Assembly (NCBI GenBank): GCA_026545225.1
Contig: CM048853.1
Location: forward strand, 45,400,755 to 45,464,754
Direction: 5' to 3'
Length of the DNA stretch: 64,000 nt
From: Cornus controversa
Lineage: Eukaryota; Streptophyta; Magnoliopsida; Cornales; Cornaceae
Shown: positions 1-12,372 of the stretch, in pieces
Layout: every line of letters begins with the position of its first letter
Position numbering within the stretch: position 1 is the first letter of the stretch
Position numbers and translations under genes: made by a program
Notes under the pieces: model-generated
What the model was told of the DNA's origin: nothing
The model's input: only the letters and a program-made list of their open reading frames with translations
The model's database searches: none

Positions 1-120
1 CTCTCTCTCTTCCCTAGATCCCTCTTCTATAGGGCTCTCGTCGTTTCTTTTTAAACGCTTCCACACACTTCTTCGATCTTCTTCTTCTTCATCAATTGAC
101 TGAAGTTACTACTTCTTCTA

Positions 121-1775
121 ATGACAACACCAAAAGAGGTAGAGGAAGTCTCAGAATCCCTAAAATACAAGGTAAAATTTTGTTTTCGTGACAACCCATC
201 ACTTCTTTCTCAACAATTTTAGCTTACGTATATATATATATATATGGATCTATGTTATATACTTATATATCTTCCATCTCTTTCGTTTCTCAGACATGGG
301 TCTTGAAAGTCTCCATCCACTGCATCTGCGAAGGCTGCAAGAAGAAAGTCAAAAGAGTTCTTCAGAACATTGATGGTAATTCTTTCCACAGTTATGTGTG
401 TGTATATATAAATGTATTCGATGATGGAAATGGGAATGTGTTTGTGTATCCAATTCAGCTCAAAATCTTATAGTTTGACATATTTTTTTCATCTGGGTTT
501 CGTTCATTTCCTCTGTTTCGCTCTGTCCTCTGATCCCTTTTTTTGCTTATTAATTCTCTTTCATCTTCAGGTGTTTATACAATAAATATTGAACCCAAGC
601 AACAAAAAGTTACAGTAACTGGTAATGTAGAAGCAGATATTTTGATCAAGAAACTGATAAAGTCCGGCAAACATGCTGAGTTATGGCCGCAAAAGACTGA
701 TCAGAAGGAGAAAAACTCCGGCAAATCAAAGAACAAAGAGAAACAGAGTAACCCAGAAAGCAGCGAAGAAGCTACTCATGGTGGTGGTGGTGGTGATCAT
801 AAAGAGAAGCCTCCAGTGAAAGTAGAAGTAGTGCAAGACCCATCTCAAGCTAGCGCCGCAGGCGGAGGCAGCGGTGGTGGTCAGGCTAAAACTCCTAAAA
901 ATAGCAGCGAAGGTGGTGGTCCGACGAGTGAAGGCGTCGGGGCAGCCAGAGATACCGAAACCGCAGCTAAAAGTAGCGGCGGTGGAGCAGCCAGAGATAC
1001 CGAAATCGCAGCTAAAAATAGCGGCGGCGGAGCAGCCAGAGTTAGCGAAACCGCAGCTAAAAATAACGATTGCGGAGCAGCCAGAGTTAACGAAACCGCA
1101 GCTAAAAATAACGGCGGCGGAGCAGCCAGAGTGACAGAAACCGAAGCTAAAAATAGCGGCGGCGGACAAACGGTGGAATCAAAATCTGATGGGAAGAAAC
1201 TGGAGACCGGTTCGGTCGGTGACCAGACTCCGGCGGCGGAGAAAAAGGGTAGTGAAAGTGACGGTGGTGTGGAGAAAAGTGGTGGGGGTGGCAATGTCAC
1301 TGGCAGCAAAAAGAAGAAAAATAAAGGGCAAAATGGTAATACAAATGTTGCTGAGGGTGAACCATCAGGTGGTACAGCGGCAGGCACAGGTTCACATTAT
1401 CAAGGCCCACCTCCAGTTTGGGCCTCAGTTAATCAGAGCCCTCCACGTCAGCACGGTTATTATCACCCACCACAGAGCCCTCCACGTCAGCACGGTTATT
1501 ATCACCCACCACATCACCAAGCACCACCACCACCTGCATATGCTGTGAATTACAATATGGCGTATCCTACTACCAGCAATACGGCGTCGTACTATGCGAA
1601 TCCACCACCGTATCAATACGCATATACGCATCCAAGTGAAGAGACATACGCAAATCCGTACCCGAGTGCAGAGATGGAGCCTCCGCCGTCAGATTTGTAT
1701 TCTCACCCGCGGCAGCCGTTGGATTCCTTCGCTTATTTTAGTGATGAAAATCCAAATGGGTGCTCAATTATGTGA
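121..1775 (+). CDS. Heavy-metal-associated isoprenylated plant protein (HIPP)
   Basis: Three exons, 121-171, 294-375 and 571-1775, with GT-AG introns join in frame to a 445-residue protein. Residues about 18-85 form an HMA domain (TWVLKVSIHC, then CEGC, then GVYTINIEPKQQKVTVTGNV), which in this family binds metal ions or partners. The rest is a long low-complexity tail: a Lys/Glu/Gly-rich part with five 15-residue repeats, then a Pro/Tyr/His-rich part with a repeated SPPRQHGYYHPPQ. The protein ends in CSIM, a CaaX box expected to be farnesylated and to tether it to membranes. Oddity: the metal site reads HCICEGC, where related HIPPs as I remember them read HCEGC, so there seem to be two extra residues and one extra cysteine. 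The start is the first ATG, followed by a typical short acidic N-terminus. HIPPs are linked to metal homeostasis and stress; the exact role here is not shown. Confidence 0.9.
942..1166 (+). repeat. 45-bp minisatellite inside the HIPP coding sequence
   Basis: Five tandem 45-bp units encode a 15-residue repeat of the form AARxxETAAKNxGGG. All units keep the reading frame and differ by several substitutions, so the array is not brand new. It lies in the disordered tail, where copy-number change would be tolerated. Confidence 0.85.
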
Positions 1776-1907
1776 TGGGAAAATTGTGGAATTCATAATT
1801 GGCAAGACCTTGCGTATACTAAGCTAAGCTTATACTACTTGTATGAGCCAATGGGTATACTTTTGTAATGTATGTATATGAGTGGAAGATGGCTAGTTTT
1901 TATGTAG

Positions 1908-1921
1908 TAGTTTAATAAAAT
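1908..1921 (+). promoter_or_regulatory. Putative HIPP polyadenylation signal
   Basis: An AATAAA motif lies about 140 bp after the HIPP stop codon in a T-rich 3' UTR, a normal distance for a plant gene. Confidence 0.45.
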
Positions 1922-3084
1922 TAGTGGTTTTAATCCTCTAATTTGGTTGAACAATACTTGTCCTCTCACGCTCAACAAGGTACCTTCTTGATTTTTTGAG
2001 ACCATATTATTAGATTTGATATTTACGTAGTACGGATACGAGACGCAAATACAATATTATATGATACGGGACGTGAATACGAAGCTATACAAATGGTTAG
2101 AAATTTAGAATTCATAATTTTTGTGCAACAAATGTGTGCAATTTGAATCAATTATGACATGTTTGGTAACTTGGACAATTTTTTATTTTTAAATTTTTCA
2201 TTTTTAAAAAATGAGAAATCACAGCAAGAAATACATTTGATTATACGTTTTTATTTCAGATTAAATAAAAATAATGTTAAAAATTTGATAATCGAATAGG
2301 CATAAGTTGAAAGATTCAAAACAGTCAATTCTAGTTTTATTTTTAAAGGTATTGTAGTAATGTTAAAAAATTGATAGTAAATGACGTTATTAAACTTATT
2401 TTACGTTTGACAAAGATGGCATTCCAGCTAATTTTTAATTTTTATTTTTTAAAAAATTAAGAAAGAAAAAATAACAGACTCTTAATTAGTAAAAAAATGT
2501 TATATTAGCAAATTAATTTGTGCAATTCTTTCACATAAGAGTTGTGAGACTCATTGTTGTCCACCATTCATGAGAGAGTCAAAATTCGGTCCTTATATCC
2601 TTACTCTAAATTTATGCATTTTGTCAATTATGATTACTATTTTATATATTTTTTAATAAATTATATACATGCACCTATTATTGTTTTAGTGTGAACTTGA
2701 ACTTTCATTTTTTTCATAAACGAGAGAAGGTTAAAATGATTTATTTGTTAGTGTAATTGTGAAAACTCACACCATTCTTGCTATTTCTCTTTGAAAAATG
2801 GTGGAATATGTTTGACCATTGAAGTGAGTGTGGAAGTCAAAATAGTTGGATGAGAACAAAGAGTGAAATGACATTGTGCGTGGCCAAATTATTCATAGTT
2901 GGACAGTTTGTTTAGTTAGAATCTTTGTTTCACAACATGTAACATTACTTCACGGGATTGTCTATCTTCTTCAACAAGAGAAGGTTTTTTTTACTTTTTA
3001 AGAGAAAAAGGAGAATTGAGTCTCATAAGTTGAAAATATAATACTTATGAGTGGATCTCATAAGTAAAATATTATTTGATTATG

Positions 3085-3350
3085 TTAGGTGTTGTTTTGA
3101 TAAAATTAAAAATTAAGTATTAGAAATTTTAATAATTGAATTTTAAGTGTTGAAGTTTTTAAATGTTGGTAATTAAGAAATAAATATTTTTTGACATCTT
3201 TTTAAATTTTTCAGCATTCAGCATTTAGTGATAAGTGATGTTTCCGTTACTTAAAATTTTACCTTATTTTAAGTAGTGTTTATCGTTTTTAGTGATATTC
3301 AAATTGCGTTAATTCGTTCAAAATTAAACGCTGAATTGAATTATCAAATA
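3085..3350 (+). repeat. Dispersed AT-rich repeat, copy A
   Basis: This stretch shares several blocks in order with 26255-26500, including TTGATAAAATTAAAAATTAAG near its start, ACTTAAAATTTTA in the middle and GATATTCAAATT near its end. It is probably an old non-autonomous DNA element; no clean ends are visible. Confidence 0.5.
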
Positions 3351-4665
3351 GTACCTTAATAAAATCTTATATCTATGTTTAAAAACCAAATTTTTTATGT
3401 TCATATTAGACCTAATTAATTTTTAGTTTTTTTTTTACAAGAATGCTTGTCTCCTCGTCTATGAAAAGAAATCTCCTCTTTATAGTTGATATGTCATGAT
3501 ATAAGTGAATTACGTGTTCTTTTATGACATTAAAAGATAAAAAAAATAAAAAATCTTTTCTTTTAAGCAGGTGAATTCATACCAAATCTTTTAATATGGT
3601 TCAATTATGTCATGACACGTGAGCCCACAAAAGGTGTCATTTTACAAATCCAAAAACAAATTCACAATCAATGTAAATTCACTTGTAATTCTAACAATAT
3701 TGGCTTATAAGATGGTGATTGATGAAAAAAAGAAAATAAGGATTTTAGACAATGTCCTTCAAATCGTGAGTGTTATATACGAGCAATAAAATTTATTGTG
3801 CGTGTTGTACACTTACGGTTCATATTCACCTAGTGTATTGTAGACGTACTCCTTTACATGAATCCTAAAATCCAATAAAATTTAATAAGTGTTAAAGGTG
3901 CATCAACAAAAAAATATTTGAAATTTTTTATTTTAAATTTATAAATAATAATATAAAATCCAATTTGGCAAGTTGCAACGATTATGATTTAAAATTCTGA
4001 ATTAATAAGAGGCTTACTACACGTTGAAAAATTACAAAAGTTTCGGTGAGCTTTATTTTTAGTTAGTAAAATAATACTTGCGTCGAAATGGTGTACGAGT
4101 TGTGTAACCGACACAACTCGCAACCTTGTTAAAAGCCTTCAGATACACAACTAGGTGCAAATAACAAATTCCTTTTATTTAATAATAAAAAGTACTTGAA
4201 ATACTGTTTATTAGAGACAAAATAAATAAATAAAATTATTTTTGTAGCATTATTTGGGCATATTAGCCTTGTAATGGTTGTTTGTTGGTTTTCACTTGAT
4301 TGTAATGCATTATTATTTGTAGGACCGAGAAATCCTTCATGGCACTCTCTCTGATGTGTAAAGCAAAGTTTGACAGTGAAATGGGATGATTAAATTACGA
4401 AGAGTAACATCCTTGTTTTTTGTGTCTCTTTTAAAAAAAGCAATTCATTTCTGTCATGAAAAGTTTCAATACTAGGGTGGGTTTGTTTTCTCGCTTTTTC
4501 TTACTCATCCTAATTCCTGACTAAGACATTAATATGGTATAATCTTAAATTGCTTGGGAAAAAAAAAATCCCTGTTTTATATAGTTTCTTAAAACAGTTT
4601 TAAAAACATAAAATTAGGAAAAAAGAAAACAAAAATGCTTTTAAAGCTGAGAATATGCCCTTTGG

Positions 4666-4666
<1 letters not shown>

Positions 4667-4716
<50 letters not shown>
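4667..4716. repeat. (TA)n microsatellite
   Basis: About 25 TA units without interruption. Similar long TA runs recur at 12003-12028, 17709-17746, 20540-20581, 42702-42740, 44800-44840, 52550-52590 and 56622-56666. Confidence 0.95.
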
Positions 4717-4717
<1 letters not shown>

Positions 4718-5189
4718 TATCACTAAAACTAGCTTTTATTTGCGCGTGATAGCCTGTCTTCTTTTTAAGCCTTTGTTTTTTCTCACTTTCTTGCTTTCAT
4801 TCAATTATTCATTTATTTTTGTACTTTATGGAAAACTGGACTCCCATAATGTGATTAAAAGCAAGTTTGTACATTTGCATGCAGAATGCAGGGGTTTACT
4901 TTCTTTCATAGTGGCCTGTTTGGCTGTTTCACCTTGTCCTCTAAGTTGGGGAAAGAGAGTGCTAGCTTCCTCAAAGAAATCCAATCATGTTCAATTTGGT
5001 CAGAAAATATTTCTTCTCTAGCTAATAACTTCCTTCAACTTTTGACTTGTATTTGACTGTAATTTGACCAATATGGTCATTTTTTTTAATCGGAGAGTAT
5101 CCTGATATATAATTCCAAAAGGAAGATGTGTGTGTGTATATATATATATATGGTCAATCCCCAATATGATTTTATATATATATATATAT

Positions 5190-6440
5190 GGATCAACTGA
5201 TATGTATGATACATGTATATGTATGTTTATTGGGGATGTGTGAGGGTAACCAACATTTGCTAGTCCAACAAACAAGCACAGTCTTCTCTTTTGAGGTGAT
5301 CATTATTCATCAACTCTTCTCAAACCATGAAGAGAATAAAACTCTCTTATATATACTACTTTGGCCTATTTTGCCCGTGCCTACGTGAGTATACTATTAT
5401 GTATTTACAATTGTGATAGTTACATAGAAGCAATTACATTTTAGATGATAGAATTACTTTTTTAACAATTTTGATTGTTGAATTGACCTCTTGTCTTATT
5501 ATAATGTGCTTATTTGTAATATATATATATGTATATATGTGTGTGTGTGTGGGTGTGGATCAACTGATATGTAGGGGTGCACAAAGAACCGTCGGAACCG
5601 GAACCGAGGGGAACCGTACCGGAACCGTACCGAACCGTGGCTACGGTTTCGGTTCCGGTTCCTAAAATTAGAAACCATTACCAACGGTTCCGGTTCCGGT
5701 TCTAGGACCAGTAGAACCGTACCGGAACCGGAACCGTTGGGGGTAACGGTTCCTTGGAACCGGAACCGGAACCGTTTTATATTAAATATGTGTATATATA
5801 TATATATAATATAATAACTATATATAATATATATATATATACATTACATATAATAATTATATATAATGTATATATATTATGTATAATAATTATATTATCA
5901 TATATTATATATAATAATTATATTATAATATAATTACTATACATAATATATATACATTATATGTAATGTATATATATCTATAATATAATATAATAATTAT
6001 ATATATATAGGGTGCCATTTTTAGATTGTAGGTATCACATTTAGTTAATGAATATATATATATATATTTTTTATTTTCAAGCTTCATTAAAAAAAAAAAA
6101 ATATCCTAAGGAACCGCGGTTCGGAACCGGAACCGTACCGAGAACCGCGGTACGGTTCCTCACGGTTCCAACCTTTAACGGTTCCGGTTCCGGTTCCGAA
6201 AATCAGGAACCGTTGGCAACGGTTCCGGTTCCGGTTCCGCCAAGAACCGTGAGGAACCGTACCGTGTGCACCCCTACTGATATGTATGATACATGTATAT
6301 GTTTATTGGGAATGAGGGTAACTAACATTTGCTGGTCCCACAAAAAAGCACACAGTCTTCTCTTCTGAGGTGATCATTAACTTTTCTCAAACCTTGAAGA
6401 GAATAAAGCTCTCTTATATGTTCCACTTTGGCCTTCCTAT
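5190..6440 (+). repeat. Direct duplication of a ~200-bp segment, second copy split by a hAT element
   Basis: Sequence 5190-5380 (GATCAACTGATATGTATGAT, later AGTCTTCTCTTTTGAGGTGA and AAGAGAATAAAACTCTC) recurs with few changes as 5558-5571 plus 6277-6435. The second copy is interrupted by the element at 5572-6276, so the first copy serves as its unoccupied site. No gene is recognised in the duplicated segment. Confidence 0.85.
5572..6276. mobile_element. Non-autonomous hAT element 1
   Basis: The element has perfect 11-bp terminal inverted repeats, TAGGGGTGCAC and GTGCACCCCTA, and is flanked by a perfect 8-bp target duplication CTGATATG (5564-5571 and 6277-6284). Both ends are packed with GGAACCG/CGGTTCC subterminal repeats and the centre is AT-rich with no transposase reading frame. 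Eight-bp target duplications and this terminus are typical of the hAT superfamily. The related unoccupied site is at 5197-5204. Confidence 0.92.
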
Positions 6441-8639
6441 AATCACTTTTCTCAAAATCTATAAAGCTCTCTTTTCTGTGCTTTTATTCTTCTGTTGGCC
6501 ACTTGATCACTTCATTTGACATTCCAATCTTCACATTCAAGGGAACTTATACTAGTACATTATTCTTATTCCCAGTTGAGGTGTGCAAATATTAACAAGT
6601 AAAATTTTTTTTATAAGCAATCATTACACAAAATATATATATAATATGGAAGAAAATGTTCCTATTTCTTGGCAACTATGACCAAATATTGGAGAGAGAC
6701 TTTTGGAATAATGGTACCTCTTGGGTCCCTTTTTTCTGATTTGCCATTTTTCTATTCTAAGGCTGCTCTTAATTTGATCATTGGTTTTTGATTAAAAACA
6801 CATTTACAAATAAATTTCATATGCTTAATAGAGCGGAAGTTATGAATGTTCACGAATGAACAACAAATAACTTTAAACTCACAAAGTTAAAAAAAAAATT
6901 TGAACAATCTGATATATTATTGATAATTGAATGAGTGATATGCTACTGCAGTATTACATCTATTTATAATTTTAAAAAAAAAAACATAGCAACATAAGAA
7001 AACCTAATCAGAAAACTAAAGCAAAAAATTGAACATTCTCTAGTTAACAATTCTGAAAAAAAATAGAGTAAGAAATCTAATCGCTAAAAACTACTAAATA
7101 TAAAATTTCAGCTGAATTTGAATTCGTTAGTGCCTGAACAAAAATTGTGAAATAATTAACAAGTCTCTTATAAGACAGAAAAACGCAATTTTGAAATCCT
7201 AGATGATATAATTTGACCGAAAAATTAATGACGTACTTCATAACATAGCGGTGAGTATTGATCGTTAGCCCATTTTTGATCAAGTACGAATATTTTCGGA
7301 TAGAAACAGCTTTATCAACACTACACTCGAAAACATGTCATCATACTCGTTATGTCTTTCGACGATTGAAGTAGACCATATAAACATCGGCAATCAGTTC
7401 TATATCACATGTGATATGCAATAAGATGAGTGAAAGTGCATTGTTCAGTGCATATCCTTCATAATTGTAATCATTGGTACCAAGGAAATTGGATCAAAGG
7501 TTGTTTTAGCATTGAATTTAACAAACTTCCACCATGCCCAAAAAAAGAAAAAGGAAAGTGTTCTCAATTCATTTTAAGTCGAGAGAGAACTTTTTTTAGC
7601 ATATAAAATCACTAGCAAATTGCATTCACGGACTTAGAGAAAGTCGAATTTGATTCGTCAAGTACTTCCTAAACTATGTCACTCTATCTAACTCAGACTA
7701 TTAATTTGTACATGTTGTAATTTCATTTTCTTGAGATGATCGAAAAACAGTAGATAATACTTAGAGAGAGAAACAATTTAGATGTAAAGGCAAGATGAGA
7801 TTTATTTTTATCATTAGTATAGATTAAAATCATTCACTAAAGAATATTAATCCACAAGCAACATGTCATTTTCGTAAATGGTCAACATGCACGTACATTG
7901 TCATAAGCAAACAAGTGTTGATCATATCATCACCCATTTCTTTTTCATCAAGAACCAGATTCCTTTAATCCATTCATTTTCCCTTCCTTGCCAAGCCTCT
8001 CATTCCCTTTTTCTACTCCTTAAAGGTGGATCATGGAGCCACATAGCCCAAACAAAAGCCTTAGTTTTGGACCTCAATTTTCAATTATGAAAAGGCACAA
8101 AAAGGCACATTACTATAGCTTTTCTGCAAGCTTCCTTTGGATTCACACGAGAGAAACAAAAGAGGATAACATTGGTTGTGAGAGAAAAGAAATGAGATAA
8201 AAAAAATAGCAATAAAATCTAAAAGATAAAAGAAAAGAGATTATAGTATTCTTATTTGGATAAGATAGGAGAGAGAAAGGATAACGACTAAATTACTATC
8301 ATATCCTTTATATTTATGGGACATGGGTGGAATAACAATTTTTTTTTCTAATTATTGAGGACAGTTTCGAAATTCGTCGCAAAAAATCACTTTTTGCGAC
8401 AAAAGTTAAACTCGTCACAACCTTTATTTCGCTCCAACTCGATTCTAAGACTAGTAATTCCCATGTTCTTTTCCTTTCAGGTTCTACATTTTATCTTCTA
8501 ATATTGGATAATGATTTGTAGAGTACAAAATTATCACTGAATGTGTAATAAATATTTCATCAATTGAATTGTGAATGTGTGAGTCTCACTTGTACTAAAA
8601 ATGAGAGTGATTCACTTTTTTAACTCAACGATAACTTTC
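6441..8639. other. Intergenic, no gene seen
   Basis: AT-rich sequence with only short random reading frames. No conserved protein, RNA gene or element with clear ends was recognised. Confidence 0.6.
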
Positions 8640-9272
8640 ATTGTACCTCTAAGGGCTTGAGGGGCTGAAAATGGAATGGGCTCAATTTTAGGCCAATAAG
8701 AGGTCTCACAAGCCCAAATACTTTTTTATTTAATCCCAAACGCGTTATGTTGTGCTAAATAGAAATATCCTAAAAACATTGTTTTGTAGAAAGATTGTTA
8801 CATGGTGAATCTGGAATCTGTCTCATCGTTTGGGCCCAAAAATTGGTCATTGATACATAGTCCAAATACAACTTGCTAAAGAGGTGATTATTTAACTTCT
8901 TGTATCCAAGTTTGTTATAAAATAAAGTGAAAAATCATAATTTAATGATCCAATCTAATATATATTTGATGTACAATGACCATGGACACTGTAAAACAAT
9001 TCGAGTGATCAATAATTTCATTTAAATCATTGAAATACAGTGACCATGGTCACTATACAACAACTATTAGTTTCTAAGTGTCCCTTTTGCGTGACTACAA
9101 TGAGATCTGCTTAAAAATTTTGGTTGTATATATTTATGTCAATAAGTGATGGCTGATGTTATTATGAATATCAATAATTTTGATCTTTGATTTGACATTT
9201 TACAGTATATTAATGTTTAATGATTTTTCAAATTGAGTTATGATGGTTATTTGTTTGTTTATTTTTTAGGTT

Positions 9273-10332
9273 GATAGGTGTAGGATGTTGAAAAATCAAT
9301 CAAAACTAACCAATGTGACAACCACATAATTCATGTAATTCATTGAAAAGTCAAAAAGAAAGCTATAACGTCATGTCAGGTCATCAAAGTTTTGAGAGCA
9401 ACTCTCTGGAGTACCATCAGAACCCTGACATCATGCCAGGTCATCAAAGCCTCAAGGGCAACTTTCTTTAGCACCATTAAAATCCTGACATTATGCCATG
9501 CCATCAAAATCTTGAGAGCAGTCTCTCGAGCACCATCGAAACTCTGACGCCATAACAGGTCATCAAAACTTCGAGAGCATCTCTCTCGAGTACCATCGAA
9601 ATTTTGACGCCGGTCATCAAAACCTCAAGGGCAATCCCCTCGAGCACTAGCAAAACCTATACCAAGTCATGAAGGCCTCAAGAGCATTTCTCTCTAACGT
9701 GAGCAAGGTTTTCAAGTGATTGAGTGAGATATGATAGAATCTCCTCACATGGTTGTAATTATTTCTATTTGGGATGCTCAGAAGGAATTTGGATTAGTGG
9801 ATAAGAATTTAGAGAATGCTTAACTTAATTTGTAGGCCTAGTTAAGGAGATGGTGAATACGAACCATGATAGCGACCTTTACAATCATCATTAATGTTTC
9901 AATTAAAGACATCAATGTCTCCATCACCACCAATGTAATATAACCGAACGCATTTAATGTATTAAAGTTTAGGGCTACTTGAAGGTATGACAATGTAGGA
10001 GATTTGACTCTTTAGGTGAGCAGGGAACTATGACCTAGCACTTTAGGTCCTAAGTAAGGACCGGGAAGAGTGACATATCTCTTGGGTAATACTCAAGATA
10101 TCTAGTGCTATAAATAGCACACCCTGGCAAATATTAAAACAAGAGAAGTGAGACCCAACAAAAATGCATATGGTGAATAGGACTCTTGTCATAGGAACAA
10201 ATATTTCTACCTTCAACAGAAGTCCCATTAATTAGTCTACTTCTCCTAAGATACTCCTCTCTGGATCTTCAAATTGTATTTGATACTTCATTTATTGTTT
10301 AATTTTTTGTGCTTAGCTAACGAACCCCTAAA
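9273..10332. mobile_element. 1.06-kb insertion of unclear class, solo-LTR-like
   Basis: Comparison with the uninterrupted paralogous copy (target at 11779-11783) shows that this block was inserted, with a candidate 5-bp target duplication AGGTT on both sides. It holds a 60-bp minisatellite and, near 10109, a CTATAAATAGCA TATA-like box, which would fit a solo LTR. Against that, the ends (GATAGG and CCTAAA) are not TG...CA and no reading frame is present. Its class is therefore open. Confidence 0.6.
9369..9715 (+). repeat. ~60-bp minisatellite, about six units
   Basis: Units contain GGTCATCAAA, then CTCGAG-like GAGAGCA, then AGCACCATCGAAA and TCTGACGCC. Units are diverged and vary in length, with the last ones shorter. 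The array lies wholly inside the insertion at 9273-10332. Confidence 0.8.
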
Positions 10333-10687
10333 AGGTTTAAAGTGCATGAGTTAGATTTTGAGTCCCAATTTCCCTTTGGAGTATGCACTATTCTTATACT
10401 AACAAATATATATATATATATAATTGGCATACATATGGTACTTAATCTAGCATGGCAGAGCTAATTTGGCAAAAAAAGGTGTTGAAGTTGGAAATCTTCA
10501 TTTTTGAGCAATGAGAAATGGGAACTTCTCTTCTCTTGGATTGTCAATATGTTACATACAATATTACACATGGAGATTACATAACCCTGCAATCAAACAA
10601 TGATAGCTACAGTCCATTATATATAGTGCTTAGTCTCTCATGCATTAAATAACAATCTCACAATCACTCTACACACACAATTAAGCC

Positions 10688-11408
10688 ATATCGTCCTCCT
10701 TCTTCATGTTCATGATCTTGATGAGCAATTTCTCGATCAATGTCTGTTTCTCTGAACCCGTTTGCTACCCAACCCTACCACCAAATACAATATTTATATA
10801 CGATGAAGATGTGGACACAAACTGCAATTTCTACAGTATCTGGAGCACTTGGATGCAGACTGCTTCTTGTATGGTGCACTGGGACAAGGACTTGATGAGG
10901 TTGCTCCGCAGCTAGTCATGGGCAGTCCACCTCCCATCGGGGCCAAGAAAGCTAACCTTGATTCTTTCACGCGCAACCTCATCACAGAATTTGCATATCA
11001 ACAAGTCGGTCAGCTCAAGTTCAATTCAGATCTCTCCATACATCATCTATATATATATATACATGACTTGAATTCTCTCCCGGGAGAGAGAGATATATAC
11101 TTCATCAAATGTAAAGATTGCATTATCAGGTAATGAGAGTGACCATCATATCTGGTGGTCCAATCTTCACCTTTGATAGAGTACAACACTCTCTCCGACA
11201 CTCAAAAGCATCCTTATTCGTACATATAAATGTAATTATTGTACTAATTAAGGCATGCATAAAGTATACAGAGTTATTTTTGTTCAATTGTTTGAAAACA
11301 TTTTTTAAGAACTCTTAAAACAGGAAAAAGTTTTCAAATAATCATATATGAAGGCTGTGTGTGTATATATATTTACTCATTGATTGGTTGTACACAGGAT
11401 TCTTAAAA
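10688..11408 (+). pseudogene. PCC13-62 desiccation-related pseudogene 1
   Basis: Homologous to the intact copy at 18748-20091. The start codon and the first residues are gone; matching sequence begins at about 10688. The frame shifts where the intact gene encodes DVDLLQFAEN. Downstream, VAPQLVMGSPPPIGAKKANL and the FAYQQVGQL equivalent of the ExxH helix are still readable in another frame, and the helix itself has lost its glutamate and histidine. The first donor is changed from CAG|GT to CAA|GT. After an intron-like stretch only about ten bases of exon 2 follow the acceptor at 11397; the rest of exon 2 and all of exon 3 are missing. It cannot encode a working protein. Confidence 0.88.
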
Positions 11409-11989
11409 AAAATACTTTTGTAACCAATATATGTTAATTCATTAAAAAGAACAAGAATATATTAGTTTGTAATATAAACTTTTAGATCAAATTTACCATA
11501 TGGCGTCGAGTGCCTTCATTGTAGCCTTTTTTCCTAATTTTTACGAATGGGTCTAAAAAATGGAATGGGCTCATTTTAAACAAATTGACAGATCTCACAG
11601 GCCCAAATTCTTTTTTAAATCTAAACGTCCTAATAAATCATTGTTCTATAGAAACATTTGAGCCCAAATTGGTTAAAGAGATGATTATCCAAGTTCTTGT
11701 ATTCAAGGTTGTTGAGTGAGTTATATTTTAATGATTTTTCAAATTGAGTTATGATGGGTATTTGTTTATTTAATTTTTAGGTTTAAAGTACATGAGTTAG
11801 GTTTTGAGACCCAATTTCCCTTTGGAATATGCACTATTCTTATAGTAACAATTCTACCCTTGTATTTAAACAATCTGGTATAATCACTTTAACTTTTTAG
11901 ACGTTGTGTATAATATATTTTAGCTAGATATAGCTAATTTGATTGCCATATGTGTTCTTCTAAAATAAGCCCTGCATATTAGATTAAGT

Positions 11990-12029
<40 letters not shown>

Positions 12030-12372
12030 GTGTCTAAATTCAAAATTTAGGAGATGTAATTAAAAATATCGAAATTAGAAAAGGTCTAATCAGAATATTA
12101 CCTAAACTCAAAGAATATAAGTGATATTAGTGAGTATTTCCCATATTAAACATTTATATTATGACTGTGTGGTATGCTGCTGGCAACTATGTGTTATAAT
12201 TTTATTTTTTTAATATCTTTTCTGCTAAAAAATGAAATTCGGAGTATCATATCCATATGTAATCAGATGTATCATATTGGAGTAAATGAAAATTTACTTT
12301 TGCACCGATTTCATCCGCCCAAACGATGAGTTCAAGCATCTGACAACCGCTTGATTTAATAAAGTGGGACCC

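Larger units (their letters stand above)
1930..5100. other. Intergenic, no gene seen
   Basis: Very AT-rich sequence with stops in all frames. It holds a diverged dispersed repeat (about 3085-3350), a small perfect hairpin at 4096-4120 and a long (TA)n run at 4667-4716. The reading frame at 4635-5021 is mostly translated (TA)n and is not a gene. Confidence 0.7.
8640..11408 (+). repeat. Segmental duplication unit 1 of the PCC13-62 cluster
   Basis: The part 8640-9272 plus 10333-10400 matches 11545-11850 block by block (AATGGAATGGGCTCA, TCTCACAAGCCCAAAT, TTTCAAATTGAGTTATGATG, CCCAATTTCCCTTTGGA). The end of the unit carries a decayed PCC13-62 gene, as the neighbouring unit does. The unit is interrupted by an insertion at 9273-10332. 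Confidence 0.8.

Noticed and set aside
726..1387. Long minus-strand and +2 reading frames over the HIPP exon
   Set aside because: They mirror the coding minisatellite and the Gly/Pro-rich codons of HIPP; no family features.
4635..5021. 128-residue frame with a long Ile-Tyr run
   Set aside because: The start is translated (TA)n; the rest is unlike any known protein.
5471..6368. Arg/Gly/Thr/Val-rich frames around 5500-6370
   Set aside because: They are translations of the GGAACCG subterminal repeats of hAT element 1.
9369..9715. CRISPR-like array
   Set aside because: Units are contiguous diverged ~60-bp repeats without distinct spacers, in a plant nuclear genome.
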